In this document: positions 15,258 to 15,900 of the stretch, piece after piece
Position numbering within the stretch: position 1 is the first letter of the stretch
Layout of the letters: every line of letters starts with the position of its first letter
Assembly: GCA_036273935.1 (NCBI GenBank)
Contig: DASUGQ010000368.1
Span: 1-15,900 of the forward strand
Source of the DNA: ZC4RG29 sp036273935
GTDB lineage: Bacteria; Bacteroidota; Bacteroidia; Cytophagales; Cyclobacteriaceae
DNA: 15,900 nt
Direction of reading: 5' to 3'
Notes under the pieces: model-generated
What the model was told of the DNA's origin: nothing
Databases searched by the model: none
Seen by the model: only the letters and a program-made list of their open reading frames with translations
Made by a program: the position numbers and the translations under genes

Positions 15258-15900
15258 GCCTTCTGCCCGGTTCATTTTTTTATTGGTCTCTGTGCATGTT
15301 TCCAGTGCCCAAATTCAACAACCCAATCGATTTGAAGTTACCCTTCGGGACAATGAACCAACATACGAAGTAATACCAGCTGAGTCAGGACTCTTCCTCC
15401 ACCGCCATTTGCTAACACTACAAAATGGACTTCTTGATCTTGTTCGTCTTGACACAAGTTTCAATGTATCATGGCAGGGCACCATCCCCGTTGACAAAAC
15501 ACTTCTTCCCGTTGGAAAAATTGCGGAAGGCGAGTATGCCTATTTTCTTTTGAGGGATAACACCTCAAAAAATTTCGAGCTCTTTAAGGTGAATCAGGAT
15601 AATGGAAATTATAGTCAGTTCAACATCAAAGGATTTATTCGTTTCACTCCCACGGAATTCCAGGTGACGAATAGTGCTTTACTCATTGGCGGGTATTTTA
15701 ACCGCGTTCCCCTGGTTCTCCACTTCAGTTTCAAGACACTACAATCAAAAGTTCTTCCAGGGCTTCTAAATGAAGATGGCGAACTGAATCAAATCAAAAC
15801 ATTTGATGATGGCAGTTTTCAATTGTTGATCAGCGCATTCAATTATTATAAGAAAAAAACAATTTGGATTAAGGATTACATGGCTGATGGAACATTGGTC
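15223..15900 (+). CDS. secreted hypothetical protein, tandem paralogue 2 (3' end outside window)
   Basis: An open frame from ATG 15223 runs to the last base (226 codons seen, no stop). The start overlaps the previous gene by 35 bases in a different frame. It gives MFSILTRLKLIEPSARF, a hydrophobic core (FIFLLVSVHV) and a signal cleavage site after SSA (before Gln30). The mature part is related to the previous protein along its length. The best match is SALLIGGYFNRVPLVLHFS with SKVLPGLLNEDGEL (151-188), against NIILGGYVSKEPSIILYSL with IKVLPGFFQSDAEL (154-190). The YFLLRDNTSKNFELFKV segment (107-123) matches YLLFRQGDTEKNDLELVEL. Alternative starts such as TTG 15244 cannot be excluded. Function unknown; probably a periplasmic or surface partner or copy of its neighbour. 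Confidence 0.85.
   Translation, partial: MFSILTRLKLIEPSARFIFLLVSVHVSSAQIQQPNRFEVTLRDNEPTYEVIPAESGLFLHRHLLTLQNGLLDLVRLDTSFNVSWQGTIPVDKTLLPVGKIAEGEYAYFLLRDNTSKNFELFKVNQDNGNYSQFNIKGFIRFTPTEFQVTNSALLIGGYFNRVPLVLHFSFKTLQSKVLPGLLNEDGELNQIKTFDDGSFQLLISAFNYYKKKTIWIKDYMADGTLV

Overview
The window looks like chromosomal core and lightly accessory DNA from a member of the Bacteroidota, probably Cytophagales-like. The evidence is indirect. Genes lack Shine-Dalgarno-like leaders, two upstream regions carry the phylum's TAnnTTTG -7 promoter motif, and the protein types (Rcp1-like receivers, DUF2807 SGSG protein, secreted hypotheticals) are typical of that group. There is no rRNA, tRNA, CRISPR array, insertion sequence or phage gene that I can see. 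Coding density is high, and the largest non-coding gap is about 190 bases (2488-2677).

Layout. 50-139 (+): possible 29-residue membrane peptide. 136-1803 (-): CAT-type amino acid permease. 1897-2487 (+): DEDDy 3'-5' exonuclease. 2678-5616 (+): a three-gene signalling cassette with a CHASE3 sensor kinase, a stand-alone Rcp1-type receiver and a soluble receiver-kinase fusion. None of the three has a DNA-binding output. 5620-8575 (-): secreted alpha/beta hydrolase, TCR/Tet-type MFS transporter (probable TTG start) and a YigZ/IMPACT protein, divergent from a secreted DUF2807 repeat protein at 8680-9495 (+). 9561-12499 (-): prfB (RF2), a second MFS transporter and a YhhN/lysoplasmalogenase-family protein. 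These three are joined by two ATGA stop/start overlaps, so they read as one operon. 12598-13149 (-): secreted hypothetical. 13261-15900 (+): EVE-domain protein, then two tandem secreted paralogues. The second paralogue starts inside the end of the first and runs off the window.

The clearest special element is the programmed +1 frameshift of prfB. Frame 0 starts at 12499 and stops at an in-frame TGA (12439-12437) inside AGGAGG-TAT-CTT-TGA-C. The RF2 body continues in the +1 frame, so the gene is about 150 bases longer than its main open frame suggests. The most plausibly undescribed content is the tandem secreted family at 13668-15900, whose first copy has a Tyr/Pro/Gly-rich insert, together with the RF2-MFS-YhhN gene order. 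I found no convincing new defence, mobile or RNA system.
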